Positions 33,802 to 45,946 of a DNA stretch of 64,000 bases are shown in pieces (the stretch's first letter is position 1; the number at the start of each line of letters is the position of its first letter). A model generated the notes under the pieces. That model did no database searches. It was not told where the DNA came from and saw nothing but the letters and a program-made list of their open reading frames with translations. Source of the stretch: Atriophallophorus winterbourni (taxonomy: Eukaryota > Platyhelminthes > Trematoda > Plagiorchiida > Microphallidae); contig JACCGJ010014419.1 of NCBI GenBank assembly GCA_013407085.1, positions 52,582-116,581 on the forward strand, written 5' to 3'. Position numbers and translations under genes: made by a program.

Positions 33802-34114
33802 TAGTACAAATCAGAGCACAAAAATCGTTGCGGCTGCGGTTGGTTTGTGTGATATTGTGTGATGTTGGTGGAACGTGACGAGTTGCAGTCGTCAACCGAT
33901 TTAGCCGCGAATTTGCCAGCTTCCCGTTGAGAATATTGGCGTGAAATTGATTTCACGTTGAGAATTTCTCCAAATAGTTCCCGACAGTGGTAAACACCAA
34001 TAGTTTGATCTAACCACAGAAACACAAAACTGATTCAAATAAGCGAACGAATTGCAGAAAATCCGCGGGTGACGCACACAAAGAACGACACGTCGTTGAT
34101 GGATGATCCTTGTA

Positions 34115-34400
34115 TCAGTAGCTGAATATACTTTTTAAACAGAGATCCCATGTCTTCGTGGTACATTCGATAAGGGAACGAATGTATGTTGAAATCACCT
34201 TGCAAATAATATTAGTGTCAAACGATTCAAGAGCTCTTATGCGGAGACTACAACTGGTAAATAGTTTATATATCAGAAAAATTAGTGAACCGAGTACCGA
34301 TCCTTTTTGGACATCACCTGCTAATTGTAGGTAATTTGATAGCCTACTTTTATTAGCCATATAATGATTCAGGATATCATGTTTACATTGAACTGTATAT
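34115..34400 (-). pseudogene. CR1-like RT fragment
   Basis: Reads DVQKGSVLGSLIFLIYKLF (RT block 4) directly followed by IICKVISTYIRSLIE and WDLCLKSIF from the C-terminal region. About 200 codons including the catalytic block are deleted. Confidence 0.7.
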
Positions 34401-35574
34401 TCTAAATGTCTTTTTCTGGAGTATTGAAATAACCGACTTGCACCGCGGTTAATGATGTAGAACTATGTAGAAGTACAAAATTGTTTATCACGTTTCTGTG
34501 CACTGCATACACCAGGTCACCACATTGTGATAACGCTCTCGTTGATTTCACTGGCTAACAACAATATCTGTTTGTTCACAACCAAATACAAACTATTCTA
34601 CTCAAAAGGTGAAAACAACTTATGCGTAACCTTTATGAGAGCACACGATATGAACTGTTATGTAATTTGGTATTTCATTGTTCTAGTTTTTATGGGTACA
34701 AAATTCTGAAAGGCGTTATGGATCCATTGAATTTTAGTTTAGTTAAGTCTGAACACACCAAGCGATCCAAATGCCTGTTTCTTCACTCCCTCTTACTGTT
34801 CGATTTACAACGAAATGCTCGAATCATATACCATGAGAAAGGAACAACATGAAAGTCCAAGGCGATTTACGTAAAAAGTAGTTTTATGTAAATATAATTG
34901 GAGCAATAATACTCCCCCGTCTGAATTCGGTGAGAGTTGAGGGTTCTCAACCCAGCCAATCTCGACAACTACTGTATGTGCCTCAAAGTTCAGTCGTGCA
35001 ATTCATATTAATTTCGGGTATTTTAAACACAAGATCTCGCAGCCGTTGGTGTGAATGTACGTGATAGCTCCACGTTTGAGTCCTGTATTAAGGATGATGT
35101 TATTCTTAGTCGGTTATAATGAATTCTTTCATCACTTGAAACTGTATTCATAAATCATTAGATTTCATTGGCGCGAGGTATTAAAGTTGTTGAAAGCCAC
35201 TGTTGTATTTGATACACTTCAATGACAACCCAAGGACCAGCCCCCGCAAAGCCACATTAATTGCCGGTAAGCTTAAAATGTGGACGACATTTTATTCCGT
35301 TGATGACTTAACCACACGACAATGGGGTTCGTTTCACAAGTGCACGACGGTAAATTTTTGAATAGGTTCATTTGTGATCACAAACTCAGACGATGCCGAA
35401 TTCAATAGCTGGGTTCAACTAAGCCCATCTCAAAGCGGATATTCACGAATTCAATGCTCGAAAGTTATTTATATTAGACCGGTAATTAAATACCTCATGC
35501 AAATGTACTCACATATCGACCTGGTCAATATACATTGTTGTTCTATCAAGCTAGAGCTAGTCTGATCTACAGAA
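34401..35574. other. Unassigned stretch
   Basis: No supported feature. Confidence 0.4.
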
Positions 35575-35735
35575 CCATCACTAATTCGAACCGGCGCCGG
35601 TGTGTGAATCCGACGTTGTTTTACCGAGTACTATCTATCGCTGCGAACGCTGCTATAGAGATTGTTCCACCAGAATGGGACTGTTTAATCATCAAGAAAG
35701 CTGTGCAGCACGATTTTGATGTGAGGTCACCAACA
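35575..35735 (+). repeat. Dispersed repeat F, copy 1
   Basis: Matches the minus strand of 57895-58015. Translated, both give VLxIxxxAAxEIVPPE and a KxVxxHxxxx tail, so they are about 100-160 bp of one repeat family rather than a gene. Confidence 0.5.
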
Positions 35736-35829
35736 ACACTCATCAGTACCATAGTTCAAAGGGAAATCCATACAAAGGAAGCAATGGGCTCGAGTTTCGC
35801 TCTCATTAGATCTCATCGGCATTGATATC

Positions 35830-35920
35830 CATGAATGGATCTGAATTTGAAACCGGGACCATCTTGATGTTAGGCCGATGCTCTAACCTCTCAGGCAATC
35901 TTTCCGTTAGGCTAAACCGG
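35830..35920 (-). repeat. tRNA-like SINE head
   Basis: Minus strand has an A-box-like TAGCCTAACGG (35914-35904) and a B-box-like GGTTTCAAATTC (35854-35843) about 60 nt apart, with GTTAGAGCATCGGCCTAA between. This spacing fits a tRNA-derived pol III promoter. Folding as a full cloverleaf was not established. Confidence 0.5.
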
Positions 35921-35984
35921 ATTTATTCCATCTGAACACAAGCAATTCAGCCATACCCAGCAAAAGATGACCGACGTAATTCAA

Positions 35985-36480
35985 GGGTTATTCAAGGTTT
36001 TTAATGGTCTATAAAGCAACAAGCTTAACAACAACCATAGGATGGTAAAAATTTAAATGTAAGTGCATAAACAAGATAAGGAATTAGAATAAGCAGTAAA
36101 TAAGTGTTCGGGAAACGAATTATTCAATAAAAAATTCGTCTGATTTCATTCTAAATGCATGAAAGCTAATGGAGTGAGCAACGGTTGAAGGCAAACTGTT
36201 CCAAGTAAAACAGATACGGATAGAGTCCGATAATTCCTCGTATCCCTTCGCGTGAATAGGCGTACGGGATTGTTTAGGGTATGCAATATTTTTAAAGTAG
36301 GATAAGGTCTCATCTTATTCGTCGATAGGGAAAGTCGAACAGATTCAGTTGAGCTATCGTTTCTTTATGAGGCTTGTTTCAGATGCTGAGAACTAGTTTT
36401 GTTGAGCGGTGAAAGATACGTCATATGAGTTCTACATCCCTGGGCCATGGAGACCATGCCTGCAAATCTTATTCCCAGAC
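35985..36480 (-). pseudogene. CR1-like LINE 3' end
   Basis: DNA-level match to 16885-17765 (AACAAGCTTAACAACAACCA, TAGGATGGTAAAAATTTAAA, TGTTCCAAGTAAAACAGA and others). Internal deletions are present, and the terminal repeat CTTGAAT appears twice. Confidence 0.8.
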
Positions 36481-36485
36481 AGGTC

Positions 36486-38370
36486 TCAAGATTTAAGATT
36501 TATGGTACTAAAAGCAAATAGCTTTACAATAATGGATGCCCTATCTATGCTTGTTACTTGGATATGTCTAAAGCTTTTGACCATGTTAACCACAGCATAC
36601 TGCGTTGGTTGTTGCACATGGTTGTAAAGAGGGGTGCAAGTCATTATTTCTTGAAGAAAGCTTTTGAAGTAATCTATACCCGTAATGTGTGTTGCAATTG
36701 TCAGTACATAAAAATCACCGAGGAGGAGCGAGTGTATGTATGGGAGCTTCAATGCAAAACGTATTGCATTAGAAAGAACAGTGTCGGCGGCAGATGATGA
36801 AGAAGGGGGTCGATAAGTCAATGCTAAGAGGAACTTACGTTTATCATGCGAATCAGTAGAGCAAAACATTGTATCTGTGACATCTAACTCGGGGGAGAGA
36901 AGTATAGTGCAGTTGATGCTTTCATGTAAGTAGAGGAGGACACCACCACCTTTTGTTGCTCGATCTTTTTTGTAAGTCATCATGTGAGGGATTTTGAGTT
37001 AAGAGTCATGTATAGTATTACACAACCAGGTTTCTGTCACTGCAATCAAATCCCAAGACGCCACGGTCGCACGTGAATACAGTTCCGTGAACTTGCCCAG
37101 AAATCCCTGAGCATTGGTGTAACAGCATGATAGGGATTTGATTTTTGTTGCAGATAAAGAGCTCACAGTAGTGGATTCGCCGACCCAGAATTGGTCGGCT
37201 GCTCCACGTTTTTTTGTCTCAGGTGCATTTGATTGACTTGGTAGCGAAGTAATTTCAGGAACAATAGTGTTCGTACGTTTTATGTCGTATACAGCCTGAA
37301 TAAGAATTTCAGGAGGTGCAAATTTTCGACAATGATACCACGCCTCGAGTATTCTATCCTTCATCTCATCTGTGCGGAATGATATTTTGAAAGGAGGAGG
37401 CTGATGCGTTTCTTTTTTCGGTATAAGGCGCATAACATGAGTAGATATTATACCCTTTAAACCTAGGATCTCTTGTAAAAATCTCCATTCACTGCAATCG
37501 TTTTGCAGACGTTTGCTGGATTCTACTTCGTTCGAAATGGGTACACCATGAACTATAACAGCTCTGCGATTTGTAGCCTCTTTTGCTAGTTCCGGATTAT
37601 TACGACGAATTTGCCGTTCTTTCCACACAACGTCCGGAAATATTCGCACAGCCGATTTGTTTACAACTAAGAGGGATGAGGCGAGCAACATATTATCTAC
37701 ATCTTGAACGGACATTAGCACTACACGCAGTAACCTGGGTGTGTTCTCACGAGGTGAGTTCGGGGATCTAAATAATCGTGTCAGCGACGCAGGTGAGGCA
37801 GTGATGCCTAAGCTTCGGCAAAGGTCATTCCATTGTTTCTCTCATCTGCTTCGCGCTGTTTTAGCGATGGCGTAGTTGGTTCAATGAGGTTACTACAAAT
37901 TACCGTTTGATCTTCAATGTTTGAATTTTGGTGAATTTTAGTGTTAAAACTCTTCGGTCTAAACTTATGCACATCCTTCGATAATTCAGCACTTCCATTC
38001 ACTTGACTACTGGTCTGATTCACAGACTCATTGGTCGTACCGAGCTGTTGGAAGAGACTTTGGACGATTTCTGGAGAAATGAGTGTTTCCGTAGTAGTTA
38101 GCGCTTCCCTGTAAGGCTTGCGGTTAATGTGGTTAAGGACTGTGTTTCGAACTGGTCCCAGCGCTTTCTGACACGCAAATGTTTGGAAAGACTCTAACAT
38201 GTTTTCAAGCCGTTTAAGCTTCGCCTCTACAGCGAACATGCGTCTTTCCATAATTGAATCAGAGTTTTCGGCTCTTGATAAATCACTAGTTACTTTTAAT
38301 CTGCATGGATTACATATATAGCAGATGCCTGGTAATTTTTCATTATTAATTAGAGTCACTGATTCGGGTG
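36486..38370 (-). pseudogene. CR1-like LINE: ORF1 and endonuclease
   Basis: From right to left: ORF1 finger GICYICNPCRLK and coiled coil (38359-37808); nucleic-acid-binding domain (AVIVHGVPISNEVESS, CSEWRFLQEILGL, KISFRTDEMKDRILEAW) running into the endonuclease start (TNAQGFLGKFTELYS, WDLIAVTETWL) at 37721-36999; then GGGVLLYLHESI, LALTYRPPSSSS and LLLGDF (36983-36486). Stops separate the blocks. RT is absent on this strand. It is the better copy of the element at 1-1060. Confidence 0.85.
36541..36620 (+). pseudogene. RT palm fragment in opposite orientation
   Basis: Reads LDMSKAFDHVNHSILRWLL, the RT block A region (xxDxxKAFDxVxH). It lies antisense to, and overlapping the end of, the minus-strand endonuclease piece, so an inversion or a second insertion must have occurred here. 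Confidence 0.75.
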
Positions 38371-38384
38371 ACAGTTGTTAAACA

Positions 38385-40175
38385 GGACATTTTGATCGAC
38401 TGAATCAAATGCTCCTTTGAAGTCTAAAAAGATGGCTATTGTCGGTTGTCGATAAGTGTGCCGCAGTTCTGAGATCCGTCGAAGAGTAAAAATGTGGTCG
38501 ACACAGCCTCTGCCAGGCCGGAAGCCAGCTTGATGCTCTCGGATCTGTGATTCCCTATGCGATGTTAATCTTATAAGACATATGGACGCTAATAATCTCG
38601 TAATGTTTGGAGTGTGACTTATCCCACGGTGATTAGAGCATGAGCTTCACACACCATTTATAAATACAGTTATGATAACCGATTCGCCCCAACTCTGAGG
38701 GACGGATTTTGACAACCACACTTCACTGAGGAGATCGCCAAATGTGCTGATTAGGACTTGGCCACCTTCTTTGAACAAAACAGATGGTATATTACCGGGG
38801 CCAGCAGCTCTAAATCGTTTCATGTATTTGATACATGCTTTAATTTCTAAATCATTAGGGGGATCTACGCTAACAGACCAAGGATCACACTGCTTTTATG
38901 AGGGAATGATTCTGTTGCAGGAGACCAGCTGAATTGTTCTTCAAAATGTTCCGCCCAGCGTGAAAGGCGGCGATTTTTATTAGGGCTAAGAGTACCGTCT
39001 ATATCACAGATAGTTTCACTCACTCCTTTTTTCGTAGGCCCCGTCGATCGAATTAGTTGGAAGAGTTTTCGCACGTTACCCGCATCATTTGCTATTTCCA
39101 TTTGTTCAACCTTATTTAGCCACCACTTCTCTCTATCTAGTCTTAAGCTCCGTTTAATTTCAGTCCCCACGCGTCTACGCTCTGTATTGCGTCCAGTACC
39201 ATGAAGTATTTGGCGTCACTGGCGAATAATTTCTGTAGAGCGCTGTGATCTCACTGTGACTTTTGGGTTTATTGCTTAGTCTCACAGGCTGTTATTGCGG
39301 CGGCTCGCATAATCACTGTTATTTTGTTTCACCTTTCATCGGCAGTTGCACACAGAGTACCTGAGAGTGACTTACTCAAGGTAGTCCCATAAATTTTTTG
39401 AACTGCATGCTGAAGGAATTTTTCGACAGCAATGCTTTTTCCACTCGAAGGCTTCGTACCGGAGAACTTTAACGAGAACCTACATCGCACAAAAGAATGA
39501 TCTGAATCTATGCAGGTATTCCAAAAGGAGTGGCAGTCCTCATTGCAACCTCTCCAGCGAGCACTTATGGCGATACGGTCGATTTGGGACCAAGGTTGGC
39601 TTCCATCCGGCGAGCGCCATGTGGCACATCGACATCTTTTATGGCAAAAGAAAGTGTTGCAAATGAATAATCGAGATTGTGCACAGAATTGTATAAACCG
39701 TTCACCATTATCTGTGCGTTGGCTTTCAAGACCAAACATGCCACCTAATTGTGATTCAGATGTATCTAAGCAACCCAATCTAGCATTCATATCTCCTGCT
39801 AAGACAACAATATCGGAGCTTTTTGCACGTCGCAAAAGAGCATAAAGATCGTCGTAGAGGGCGTTCTTCTCGTCGTCGGAATTGGTGTTACTCGGGGCGT
39901 AAGTTGCTACAATTAGCAAGCACCTCAGATTAGAAGATTTTGAGTTTGGTCTAATATTCGTGGCTAGTATAACTGCGCGCATCGTGCTATTACAATGAAT
40001 TTAATCGATTAGACATGATTCGGCACGTGAATTCAGCACTATACCAACACCCGCCTGTCCTGAAATGGCACCTACAGAATCACCAGAGCAGCGCAAAAAG
40101 TAGCGAGTTGGAAGCTTTTGGGCATCTTGTGAGGTACGGGATGTGGCGCTAAGATTAAGTTGGTTTCATTTTTAA
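38385..40175 (-). pseudogene. RTE-like LINE: endonuclease, linker and start of RT
   Basis: From right to left: SATSRTSQDAQKLPTRYF and GQAGVGIVLNSRAESCLID (about 40150-40010); then an open 217-codon endonuclease block (39982-39329) with VATYAPSN, IVVLAGDMNARLGC, SQRTDNGERFIQFC, WSQIDRIAISARWRGC and NTCIDSDHSFV, i.e. the catalytic Asn, Asp and His motifs of APE-type endonucleases; linker (39170-38865); and RT start QIREHQAGFRPGRGCVDHIF and IFLDFKGAFDSVD at about 38550-38390. It stops abruptly at about 38385, where the CR1-like ORF1 begins. Confidence 0.9.
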
Positions 40176-40189
40176 TGAGTTATTGTTGG

Positions 40190-41400
40190 AATGTACAATC
40201 GACTTCAATGTTTGCTCGAATTTTTGAGAACAGTTCTCTATGTATTTGATTCGATCTTCTAAGTTTTCTGATTGTGATACATTGGTCTCGGCGCCTTTTA
40301 CTGGCTTTGTTCTACAGACTCTGCACACATAACAGACACCCGAACAGATTTCTCTTGCAAATTGCGTTGTCGTGTATATTCGGAAACATGATTATACAAC
40401 GGGATGTGATCAAACAGTTCGCGAAATTTGTAGTCTAGTGATAGGGGTGCATGATCTACTCAGTTATATAATTGAAGCAGATTGAAGTCTCCCATAATCA
40501 ATAATTGCGATTTGCGCTTTATGCATTGCTTTCGAGAATTTTTCGTTATGCGCATCTGATGATGTTAGTGAACGGTAAACTACACGAATGATGCAACTGT
40601 CTCCTGATTTGATCTTCAAGTTACACATTATATACTGTCGTCCAGATCGAGATCAGTGTCTGTAAGTACCGTACTGTATAAACGTTCGTGGTGTTAAACA
40701 GTTACTTCACCACATGTTCTTAAACGGCCTCTCCGAAACAGGGTCAAGTTTGGAATAGAGACCTCGCGATCGCACAAGTGAGGTTGAAACCATGTCTCAA
40801 TTATTGCTATGACGTCGAGTGAGCTCTGAATACAGAGATCCTTCATTTCAGCTAGTTTGTTTGCCATGCACTGTGCGTTTGAATATAGGTATGGTGTGGT
40901 ATGAAAGCACAAGCCTGATCCAGGCAAAGTGCCGTACAGTCAGAGACTGCACGTGGTCTAAGATATTGTCAGGTTGCCCAGACCTAGACAGATATGAGGA
41001 TGGGGGAAGACATAGAAATGGTAGTGAGACTCCAGCGTGTTTCAGCATGCAGCTCACTACCGTTAGCCAATCAATTTAGCACGATGTTAGCCGTACAGCA
41101 CAGAAATGCTGCACGATTGCACATCCGTGAATATAGGTAAATGATTGTATTTTTGTATTTAGTGATGGAGCTGAAAGCTCCTCTATTTGTCCAACCCTTT
41201 GAGAGACGGACATTGGTCGTTTACTAAGATTGCCGCAGTGTTCCTACTCCGAGTTTCGTCTGATTGTACAAGCCGTGATTCATTTGTCGGTTTCAGTGTA
41301 GAAAGTCGGGCGTCACTCATTCTGACATCCTTCAGGAGATTCATATGATTTGCTTTCCAGTTGGCCAAGATTGATTCCATCATACCTCTTGTTAAATGTT
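40190..41400 (-). pseudogene. CR1-like LINE mosaic, endonuclease and ORF1 pieces
   Basis: 41383-41183 (LANWKANHMNLLKDVRMS) leads into SNAQCMANKLAEMKDLCIQS and LDVIAIIETWFQPHLCDREV (40880-40694), the endonuclease start. It was one unit before a SINE landed at 40891. Below 40690, endonuclease traces are followed by a second ORF1-like block (VCYVCRVCRTKPVKG, NLEDRIKYIENCSQKFEQT) at about 40370-40200. Confidence 0.75.
40891..41128 (-). repeat. SINE-like repeat family A, full-length with target duplication
   Basis: 238 bp, from ATGGTGTGGTATGAAAGCAC to CACGATTGCACATCCGT. It is bounded by a perfect 10-bp direct repeat GAATATAGGT at 40881-40890 and 41129-41138, inside a LINE endonuclease. Confidence 0.93.
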
Positions 41401-42279
41401 ATTTTTTAGAGGTTTTGGACTGTGTCTATTTTGTTTACCAGGCAGTGTGCCTTGGTATATAGGCAATTGATTTTGATTTTCGTATACAGTTATAGAGATT
41501 CCAGCTTGAAAACCCCACAGTTTGATCGAATAGTGCTTACAATTTGTGTTGGGTGAGTCAGATTTACCGGTGACAGCGAAAGTTTAGATGTGTCCTAACA
41601 TATAATAACACCTCATTATGCCGTTACATACATTCCGTTTTATTTTTCCCGTTACATTGAATAACCTTCATTGCACACATCTGGTCTGCTTTTCTCTCTC
41701 CCCAAAGTATCAAACAACCATTCTGGATTACATATCCTTACATTAACTGTGCGTTTGTCTGACCTATCTTTCATGTCAACACTTTAATATAGCACTTCCC
41801 CTTTTGGTTTTACGTACGTCGTTTTCTGATCTTAGACACACTGAACTTCTGCTCAAACGTTCTATTCCGGATTTTAATGTGGTTTCATCACTTCCGAGTT
41901 AAGAACACCACATCGATTGATCAAACGCCACGACTGTCTTTGCTACTGCCACATGCCTTCATATACAACAATACGGGATTATTATTATTACCTATAGTCG
42001 AAACACAATTTCATGTAATCTGTGGAGAAACGTAAGATTACAATACGGTTGCGATGTACATCCATGGTCAGCATTTACATATCTAGGCCAAGATTATCAA
42101 TATGTCGAAGCTGAGGCAAGAATGCCATATTTAATCGCTAAGTTGCTGGTAGAATCGTCGCTGGCAATCTTAATTATTCGTTAGTCGTTTTTAAGCACTT
42201 AAGATTTGATGCACATACATGCCCTGTGACCAAATAGTTGATACATAATGACACAGATTTGTTTGGAGAAAATTTGTAT
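41401..42279. other. Unassigned stretch 3' of GST
   Basis: No supported feature. Confidence 0.4.
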
Positions 42280-42285
42280 TTTATT
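42280..42285 (-). promoter_or_regulatory. Poly(A) signal of GST
   Basis: AATAAA on the minus strand, 73 bp downstream of the GST stop codon. Confidence 0.6.
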
Positions 42286-42357
42286 TTTAAAAATAGAGAA
42301 ACAAGCACTCAATTACGCGAAACAGTTGCTGCAGCGATGTATGTATTAAGGAGACCA

Positions 42358-45267
42358 TCACTTTTGCGCACCCCATAAGGCCATTGTGTTGTTATATGGA
42401 AATTTCATGAAGCGAGAAGAGTTCAAATAGGCAGCAATTCGTGGGATCGCCTAATTTAAAAAACAGTAAATAAATTATAAAGTACACCGTAGATATATGC
42501 TAACTAAGAAATGAAAACCTGAATAATTTAGGTTATCACGGGCACCACCTAAATCGTTAATCATTAGCGGAAATTGTGAGTCGAATTCGGAACAATATGA
42601 GTTCAGTTGAACTGAATGAACTAATTAAAAACAAAGTGATTTTGAGATGCACCGAAGCTCTAAAAAACAAACCCCGCTTGAAAACAAATGTGCAAATATT
42701 ATATGAGTGATGATTGGTTTGTAATGGTTGACTGTGCATTTCTATAGGATATATTAACATTCATGTGATGATTATGATATATAGTATCAGTCAAAATTAG
42801 TATATGATTCACTAAACATAATTAGAGCAGTACATATGTTTGCTAGGTCAGATAGGTATAAATAAATCTGAGAATGCTTTTCAACCAAAGGCTGTAGTGT
42901 GCTATTCGGGCGCATGTAAGTTGAAACGACAAAATTGCGTATGATCAAAGCAATATATTTCACTGCAATCTGGATTAAGCTTTTATTATGCGATCGCATT
43001 GTTGAAATGCGAACAAACATTTTAATCACCCGATAAAACAGTGACGGGCGGTTATCAGCTAGATTTGGATGGGCTCAAGATTTGATCCTTGAGTATCGTC
43101 CGAAGTGTAACAACATAATCTTTCACTATATTTTGGAGTAATGATTAATTCGTCTTTTACATTTATAACATTAGATAATTTGATGTAAGAGTTCAGCTTT
43201 AAGCTGATGAAGATAATATGCAGATGTGCAAAAAGTCTCAAGGCAATAAATGTAGCTTACCTCGAAGTTGGATATCAGTTTCAACAGACGTGGGAATTTA
43301 TCGAGGCAACACGGCTGTAGTGCTTTCAGGGTGTCCAACAAATCATACAGGTTGAAGTCCGGATAACTCGGCTAAAACCATTATATGCGTTTGAAATAAA
43401 TAAGATCAAAAAACAATAACCGAAAATATATTGCATGCATCATTTACCATAGATCGCAAACATAAGCAGATGTATATAATGTAAATTGGTACACAGAAAC
43501 GTTTCTCGATTCAGGGAAAGAATGAACAAAACATTGTTTACTCAATAATTTAATTTCGTTATTGGAAACTTAAACACTACATATGCATTCGAAGATATGT
43601 AAAATATGGGTTAATTTTCAAAAAACTAGTCAGATTATTGATAAGCAAATCAGAAACGATCCGTCATTTCAAAATGTTCAACTCACTTTATCACCAGAAA
43701 TCCATTCGTGTTTGATCAATTTGTCTTCAAATATTTGGAGATTTGTCGGCAAATCACTAAGGAATCCTGGTTTTAGTTTCTCCTTGATAAAGGATTGATA
43801 GTTAGTTGTACAGTTAAATGGCATAAATACAATTTAAATCCTTTAAAACTTATCACGAACATAAGAAACGTGGATTTGAAGCAACATTTCGTCATATTGA
43901 TTATTAAAATTGAAATCCCATTTAGTCAACATTTTATTATGTGCAAATGAAAACTACCTACATCTTACTATGAATGGCGCATTTAAGAATATATTATAAT
44001 AAAATTGTAATTGAAGAGTGAAATAAAATTTACTAGTTGGTTAACACCGTGTGATAACTGTGTATGCATGATCCAGTGCGAATTGCATAACGATTATTGT
44101 AATATCAAACGTAGATATGATTGCAAGTAAGAAATTTTCTCTTGAGAAAAGGACCTTTCTCTGCATTCATAGTAATTTCATAGCGCCTTGTCATTACAGA
44201 ATTCGACAATATTGCATATAGTTTAAAGATAACATGAATTATTGGACAATGAAAATTGGTCGCATATACGAAATAAATTTAGTGCTTACGAGGATTTAGA
44301 GAAAAATATTAACAGCAGTATTTTTGACAAGATACCTTACTGCAAACTATTCAGTCATTGTATTTGAAGATAAGAATTCAATGTAAACTCACGAAATCAT
44401 CGCTATAGCACATGCGAATAAAACGGAACCGAAGATCATCGATAGCACCGTGCGCCATTGAAAGTTTCGCACGTTCTTTTGGTGTATCTCCGACTAAATA
44501 ACCGTGAAAATTTTAGAAAGCAAAAAGCCGACTAAATCAAATAACCATTAATTTTGATAACATTTTCAAATTAACAGCAATGGATGAATTAGTTTTTGGC
44601 GCATTGATGATACATTTACAAAAAAGATCTGATTATGCCAAAGTAAAAATCAAAATTAGGTTGAAAGTAAATATTACAAACAGCTTTTCTAGTTGTACAT
44701 ATACAAGTTTCCAATAAAAAACAAAAAGTTATTCGCATTACGCGGTCAATATAATGCGATTTCGACAACGTAAGTTGGATTCTGAATGTGTTTCAAGTCG
44801 ATTTGAACATCAGTGCTTAATGTGAAGGATCTGATTACCGGAATAACTTAGACATTATAGTCATATATTTTCATGGAAACAATAAAAAATGATGTAGAGT
44901 TGCGTGAAAGACGTACCAATTTGATGTTTTTGTGCAATATATTGCAAGATCGTGTGGAACTGTGTCAAATTCACATCCTCATCTTTGTAATAAGGTAACT
45001 GTCGAAATAATTAAAATATCAGAAATTACATTTGGATAATCTAGACCGATGCTGCATTTTTTAGATAGCCATGATTCTCTGCTGAAATCGGGAGCTGCAA
45101 ATAAGTTTAGCATATATCGTACCTGGTCCAGCTTCATAAAGTTCTTGTTCATACGGAACATCGAGATATTCAAGAAGTAATCTGATCGGTTGAGCCAACT
45201 ACGATTCAAAATGATGTGAAGTTAAACCTACACCTCTGATTTTCCAATAGCCTAAAATAGCCGTCAT
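42358..45267 (-). CDS. Mu-class glutathione S-transferase (eight exons)
   Basis: Conjugates glutathione to electrophiles in the cytosol; in flukes mu-class GSTs are the main detoxifying type. Exons: 45267-45232, 45198-45123, 45094-45030, 44998-44917, 44493-44393, 43782-43687, 43371-43261, 42450-42358. All are GT-AG and phase-consistent, giving 219 residues, the normal length. Seen: MTAILGYWKIRG with the catalytic Tyr7; QPIRLLLEYL; LGLxxPNLPYY-type cis-Pro block (GLDYPNLPYY); LTQFHTILQYIAQKH; DTPKERAKLSM; the C-terminal all-helix domain with PDFNLYDLLD and CLDKFPRLL; end MALWGAQK. Two oddities. The first three introns are 33, 28 and 31 bp. The usual Gln-Ser pair that holds the glutamyl end of glutathione reads Gln-Phe. 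AATAAA follows the stop by 73 bp. Junctions are inferred from frame and splice sites. Confidence 0.93.
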
Positions 45268-45946
45268 CGCAGAAATTAGTTTATGAATTAGTGCAGGTCC
45301 GTTGCAAGGTCGTGGCAGAGCGTTTTGACTGAAACAAACATATTCGATGTTCTTTTCAGTTTAGTATGCATGAAACTGAAAAGTTGTTATTAAGCGAATT
45401 AAGAGGTAATCATTACGGTATGATCAACTAATAATCAATCAATTGTATTTTAATCCGTAAATTTTAATTTATTGTTGGTCAAATTGGTTGGGAATTCAAA
45501 TTAGTCTTTATATGAATCACATCAATTTTCCTCTAGCGTTAGACCAATATTGTTTACTGTTTTCAGACATTTTTATCATAAGTATGGAATAAATTGACAA
45601 GTTAGAAAAGATGCAATGACGTGTGATTTACAGATTTCAACAATTTGAAGAGTGTTTGAAATCGTATACACCTGGTGTCAGTTCAGTTCAGTTGCACAGG
45701 ACTGTACGTTGATAATGAGCCAATCGTGCGTCCAGAATTTCTGAAAAATGTGCTTCCAGGGGAAATAATTGCAGTGAAATCTGAAATAAAATTTGTACAA
45801 ATTGCACATAGTTAATCGCATGGAATCGCTGAAAAGATTTATATCACTTTTTCCTCTTCTGAATAGACGGCATGAGGACTACAGTCCATGAAAGCCGCTT
45901 CACCTTCCGAGTCTCTGCTATCTTTGTGTAGATTCCTCATGAGGAG
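45268..45946. other. GST 5' flank
   Basis: The presumed promoter lies here. A CCAATATTG block and other AT-rich tracts are present, but no element can be assigned with confidence. The LINE begins at about 45947. Confidence 0.4.

Noticed and set aside
35535..35825. 96-codon plus-strand frame
   Set aside because: It shares DNA with 57895-58015 in another frame context, so it is a repeat and not a gene.
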